Positions 29,947-32,546 of a stretch of DNA of 32,546 nucleotides are shown piece after piece. The notes below the pieces were generated by a model. It had not been told where the DNA came from, ran no database searches, and saw only the letters and a list, made by a program, of their open reading frames with translations. Made by a program: the position numbers and the translations under genes. Source of the DNA: Chthoniobacterales bacterium (GTDB lineage: Bacteria > Verrucomicrobiota > Verrucomicrobiia > Chthoniobacterales > UBA10450); the NCBI GenBank assembly GCA_013695925.1, contig JACCZO010000029.1, positions 1-32,546 on the forward strand, in the 5' to 3' direction. How positions within the stretch are numbered: position 1 is the first letter of the stretch; every line of letters begins with the position of its first letter.

Positions 29947-32151
29947 TCAATCTTTCGCGGAGCGGTCGAAGCGAGGCTCGTCCTTGGCCGGGCGATCCAC
30001 TTTCCGCCGCGCTGCCAGCGCACGGAAAATACGCAGCTCCCCGACTTCGAATTTCCCCCCAAGATCGTCGCGCAAGCCGGTCAGATTGCGCTCCCCGGTG
30101 CGTCCGATCACCGCGGCGATTTCTCTCTCCTGGGTCGGCGTGAAGAATTGCTCGCTCGTTAGGGCGGCCCCTCCTTCGATCGCCAGGGCGAGATGACCCA
30201 GGATCGTGCCACGCACAAACCCGCGCCCGCGCGCGATCTGGTCGATCGCTTCACCGGCTTGAAAACGGCGCAAGGTTTCCGCCTCGCTCTCGTTCAGAGA
30301 AACCCGGCGGCCACGCAGTTCGTTAGGCCGATCGAACGATTGGCGCGGATTCTCTTCCAGGTAAGCGCCAATCGCGGTCAGAAACGGCTCCGCGAAATCC
30401 TTCAACTTCTGTTCGCCCACGCCGGGAATACGGCGAAACTCTGCCGGGGTCGTCGGGTAGGAGCGCGCCATCTCGCGCAGGGCCACATCCGAGAAAATGA
30501 CGTAGGCGGGGACGTTGCGCGCGTCGGCCAGGGTGCGGCGGACGTTGCGCAATTTTTCGAAGAGCGCTTCGTCGCATTCAATCGCACCGGCGCGCTGTTT
30601 TACTTTCGACTCCGGCTTTTCGACCTGCTTCGTGAGGGTAATCGGGGTGCGGGAACGGATCGCGTCGCGGCCCGCTTTCGTGACCTGGACGGTGGCGAAT
30701 TTTCCCGGCGCCACCTCGAGCAAACCAAGGCGCAGCAGTTCGCGCCCAATCGCCTGCCAGGCCGCCCGGCTTAATTCCGTCCCGATCCCGTAAGTCGAGA
30801 GTTCGTTATGCCCGCGTTGCCGGATCGGCCCGGTATCGGCGCCGCAGAGCACCTCGACGATGTGGTTGAGGCCGAAGGCAAACCCGCTCTTCTGCTGCAC
30901 CCGCAGGACACAGGAAAGAAACTTCTGCGCCGCCACCGTGCCGTCGAAAGTCTCGGGCGGGTTCAGGCAGTTGTCGCAGCCGTTGCAAGGCTCGTTAGGC
31001 CGTTCCTCCCCGAAATATCGCAAAAGGGTGGTGCGGCGGCATTCGCGCGCCTCCGCGTAATGCACCATCTGGCGCAACTGCTCCCGCGCGATGCGCGCTT
31101 CGCTTTCGCTTTTCTCGTCGATGAAATGGGTCTGCTTGACCACGTCGCCCGCGCTGAAAAGAAGGACGCACTCGCTCGGCAGGCCATCGCGTCCGGCCCG
31201 CCCGGTCTCCTGGTAATAGCTCTCAATATTCTTCGGCAGGTCGTAGTGCACGACGAAGCGGACGTTCGGTTTGTTGATTCCCATTCCGAAAGCGATCGTG
31301 GCGCTCACCACCCGCACGTCATCGCGCAGAAACATTTCCTGATTTTGCGCGCGCTCCTTCGCTTCCAGCCCGGCATGGTAGGGCCGGGCGGGAATGCGAT
31401 CCCCATTCAGTTTCGCCGCCACCGAGTCGGCCGTTTTGCGACTCGCACAATACACGATCCCGCTATCGTTAGGCCGGGTCTGGAGCAGCTCGAGTAGTTG
31501 CTCGTAGGGCGACGCTTTGGGGAGGACTTTGTAGGTCAGGTTGGGACGGTCGAAACTGGCGACATAACAGCGCGGCGCGCGCAGTTGCAGTTGCTCGAGA
31601 ATGTCGCCGCGCACCCGCTCCGTCGCGGTCGCGGTCAGCGCCATGATGGGAACGTCAGGCAGAATCTCGCGCAACCTGGCGAGGGCGCGATATTCCGGCC
31701 GGAAATCGTGGCCCCATTCGCTGATGCAATGGGCTTCATCGATCGCGACCAAAGCGACGTTCCATTCCCGCACCTTCTCGATGAACGACTCAAGCAGGAG
31801 CCGTTCGGGCGCGACATAGAGGAGGCGAAACTCGCCGTTGTAAAGACCGCGCAAGCGGGCTCGTGCTTCCGTTCCGTCGAGGGTGGAATTCAAAAATGTC
31901 GCCGCCACCCCGCTCGCCTGGAGCGCGTCGACCTGGTCTTTCATCAGCGAGATGAGGGGCGAAATGACGATCGTTAGTCCCGGCTGGAGCAGGGCCGGGA
32001 GCTGAAAGCAGAGCGACTTCCCGCCCCCGGTCGGCATGAGGGCAAAGACATCGCGCCCCGCCAGTGCGTCGCGCACGATCTTTTCCTGCAACGGGCGAAA
32101 GGCGTCGTAGCCGAAGTGTTTCTTGAGGGCGGGGTTGAGGTCCACGCCCAC
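29947..32151 (-). CDS. recQ: ATP-dependent DNA helicase RecQ
   Basis: RecQ is a 3'-5' helicase in recombination and fork repair. The 734-residue protein has motif I MPTGGGKSLCFQLPA (Lys45), motif II DEAH (138-141) with the aromatic loop CISEWGHDFRPEY, motif VI QETGRAGRDG, the zinc cysteines in a C...PCNGCDNC module (about 370-395), an RQC winged helix, an HRDC domain (about 525-600) and an extra C-terminal region (about 610-715) that looks like the helix-turn-helix found after HRDC in some RecQ proteins. The start GTG 32151 gives MGVDLNPALKKHFGYDAFRP. Four CGTTAGG words lie in the gene (30157, 30321, 30993, 31467). Confidence 0.96.
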   Translation of the reverse strand: MGVDLNPALKKHFGYDAFRPLQEKIVRDALAGRDVFALMPTGGGKSLCFQLPALLQPGLTIVISPLISLMKDQVDALQASGVAATFLNSTLDGTEARARLRGLYNGEFRLLYVAPERLLLESFIEKVREWNVALVAIDEAHCISEWGHDFRPEYRALARLREILPDVPIMALTATATERVRGDILEQLQLRAPRCYVASFDRPNLTYKVLPKASPYEQLLELLQTRPNDSGIVYCASRKTADSVAAKLNGDRIPARPYHAGLEAKERAQNQEMFLRDDVRVVSATIAFGMGINKPNVRFVVHYDLPKNIESYYQETGRAGRDGLPSECVLLFSAGDVVKQTHFIDEKSESEARIAREQLRQMVHYAEARECRRTTLLRYFGEERPNEPCNGCDNCLNPPETFDGTVAAQKFLSCVLRVQQKSGFAFGLNHIVEVLCGADTGPIRQRGHNELSTYGIGTELSRAAWQAIGRELLRLGLLEVAPGKFATVQVTKAGRDAIRSRTPITLTKQVEKPESKVKQRAGAIECDEALFEKLRNVRRTLADARNVPAYVIFSDVALREMARSYPTTPAEFRRIPGVGEQKLKDFAEPFLTAIGAYLEENPRQSFDRPNELRGRRVSLNESEAETLRRFQAGEAIDQIARGRGFVRGTILGHLALAIEGGAALTSEQFFTPTQEREIAAVIGRTGERNLTGLRDDLGGKFEVGELRIFRALAARRKVDRPAKDEPRFDRSAKD

Positions 32152-32190
32152 AGTTATGACTTCGACCGCCGCCGGGGCAAGAGCAGATCG

Positions 32191-32546
32191 CTAATCAAGG
32201 GTCTGGCGATAGCGTTTCACCCCGATGGTGAGGGCGACGAGAGCGAAGAGCGCGATCCACCCGAGTTGGAGCGAGATCTCGCTGAGGGTGTTTCCTTTCA
32301 ACAAAATCCCGCGCACGATGCGCAGGAAATGGGTCAGCGGGAAAACTTCTCCGATAATCTGCGCCCAGTGCGGCATCCCCCGGAAAGGGAACATGAAGCC
32401 GGAGAGCAAAATCGAGGGAAGGAAGACGAAGAAGGTCATCTGCATCGCCTGGAGCTGGTTCTTTGCGATCGTCGAAAAGGTAATGCCGAGGGCGAGATTG
32501 GCCGCGATGAAGACGAGTGCGACGACGAGCAAAAGCAGGATGCTCC
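32191..32546 (-). CDS. ABC-2 type transporter permease, C-terminal part
   Basis: About 118 C-terminal codons are present; the frame is open to the window end, so the start is outside. There are three to four hydrophobic segments. The order GITFSTIAKNQLQAMQMTFF, LPSILLSGFMFPFRGMPHWAQ and PLTHFLRIVRGILLKG is typical of ABC-2 permeases of the YhhJ/YbhR type, which export drugs or other compounds with an ATPase subunit. The partner ATPase should lie upstream on the minus strand, outside the window. It ends 39 bases before recQ. Confidence 0.93.
   Translation of the reverse strand, partial: SILLLLVVALVFIAANLALGITFSTIAKNQLQAMQMTFFVFLPSILLSGFMFPFRGMPHWAQIIGEVFPLTHFLRIVRGILLKGNTLSEISLQLGWIALFALVALTIGVKRYRQTLD

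Larger units (their letters stand above)
1043..31474. repeat. Dispersed octamer CGTTAGGC (33 copies of CGTTAGG, both strands)
   Basis: Positions of CGTTAGG on the plus strand: 1043, 1133, 2180, 4463, 7250, 7561, 9851, 14387, 19170, 19360, 20119, 23025, 23306, 26540, 27611, 27849, 28062, 30157, 30321, 30993, 31467. Positions of CCTAACG: 4241, 5698, 6322, 8572, 9147, 12624, 14325, 15263, 15761, 25146, 26584, 26711. Next base after CGTTAGG: C in 24, G in 8, A in 1. Counted by eye, so a few may be missed. By composition about four 7-mers would be expected. Most copies lie in coding sequence, in several reading frames. Confidence 0.85.

Noticed and set aside
1..32546. CRISPR array, prophage, transposase or toxin-antitoxin genes
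   Set aside because: No regularly spaced repeats, phage structural genes, transposase frames or recognisable toxin-antitoxin pairs were found on either strand.

Overview
The window is a chromosomal stretch of a GC-rich (roughly 60-65%) bacterium with ordinary housekeeping genes. The UvrA form (NBD2 Walker B LLEEPTIGLH), the gene content and the many intergenic palindromes suggest a soil Verrucomicrobiota member, perhaps of the Chthoniobacterales. This is an inference from protein flavour and repeat style, since no rRNA is present. I see no rRNA, no convincing tRNA, no CRISPR array, no prophage and no transposase.

Layout. 1-6811 (+): 3' part of uvrA, lgt, then a compact Tol-Pal type operon (tolQ/exbB, tolR/exbD, a TolA/TonB-like protein, tolB) with no pal after tolB. 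6989-8696 (-): a conserved hypothetical gene and an ATP-dependent DNA ligase of the LigD-ligase type. 8775-11806 (+): an NtrB-like PAS kinase and an NtrC-like sigma-54 activator, separated by a four-helix-bundle (23S-IVP/Avd-like) gene that sits inside an inverted repeat. 11938-15802 (+): a GT-C membrane glycosyltransferase, glmM and scpB. 15897-17799 (+): a lemA-TPM-TPM envelope module. 18137-19712 (+): rpoA-rplQ, detached from the usual rpsM-rpsK-rpsD. 19895-21862: a small membrane protein behind a good sigma-54 promoter match, a convergent YfcE-like phosphoesterase, and a DEAD-box-type helicase with DEVD. 21895-25092: alpha-E and circularly permuted ATP-grasp genes (-) divergent from a methyltransferase (+). 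25211-32546: DUF2254 (+), then DUF421, a hybrid histidine kinase, a 25-residue membrane peptide, RecQ and the end of an ABC-2 permease, all on (-).

The unusual content is the non-genic structure. First, a non-palindromic word CGTTAGG (usually CGTTAGGC) occurs 33 times by hand count, about one per kb, on both strands and inside and between genes, against about four expected from base composition. In places it forms inverted pairs or hairpin loops at gene ends. This resembles the organisation of DNA-uptake or other genome-signature sequences. Second, several families of palindromic elements are dispersed through the window. One 136-bp element has inserted in frame inside uvrA and has a 148-bp relative after tolB. 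A second design, hairpins with long arms built of short tandem units, occurs in at least four sequence versions, and one of these carries the four-helix-bundle gene between kinase and regulator. Repeat arms supply the C-terminal tails of at least three proteins.
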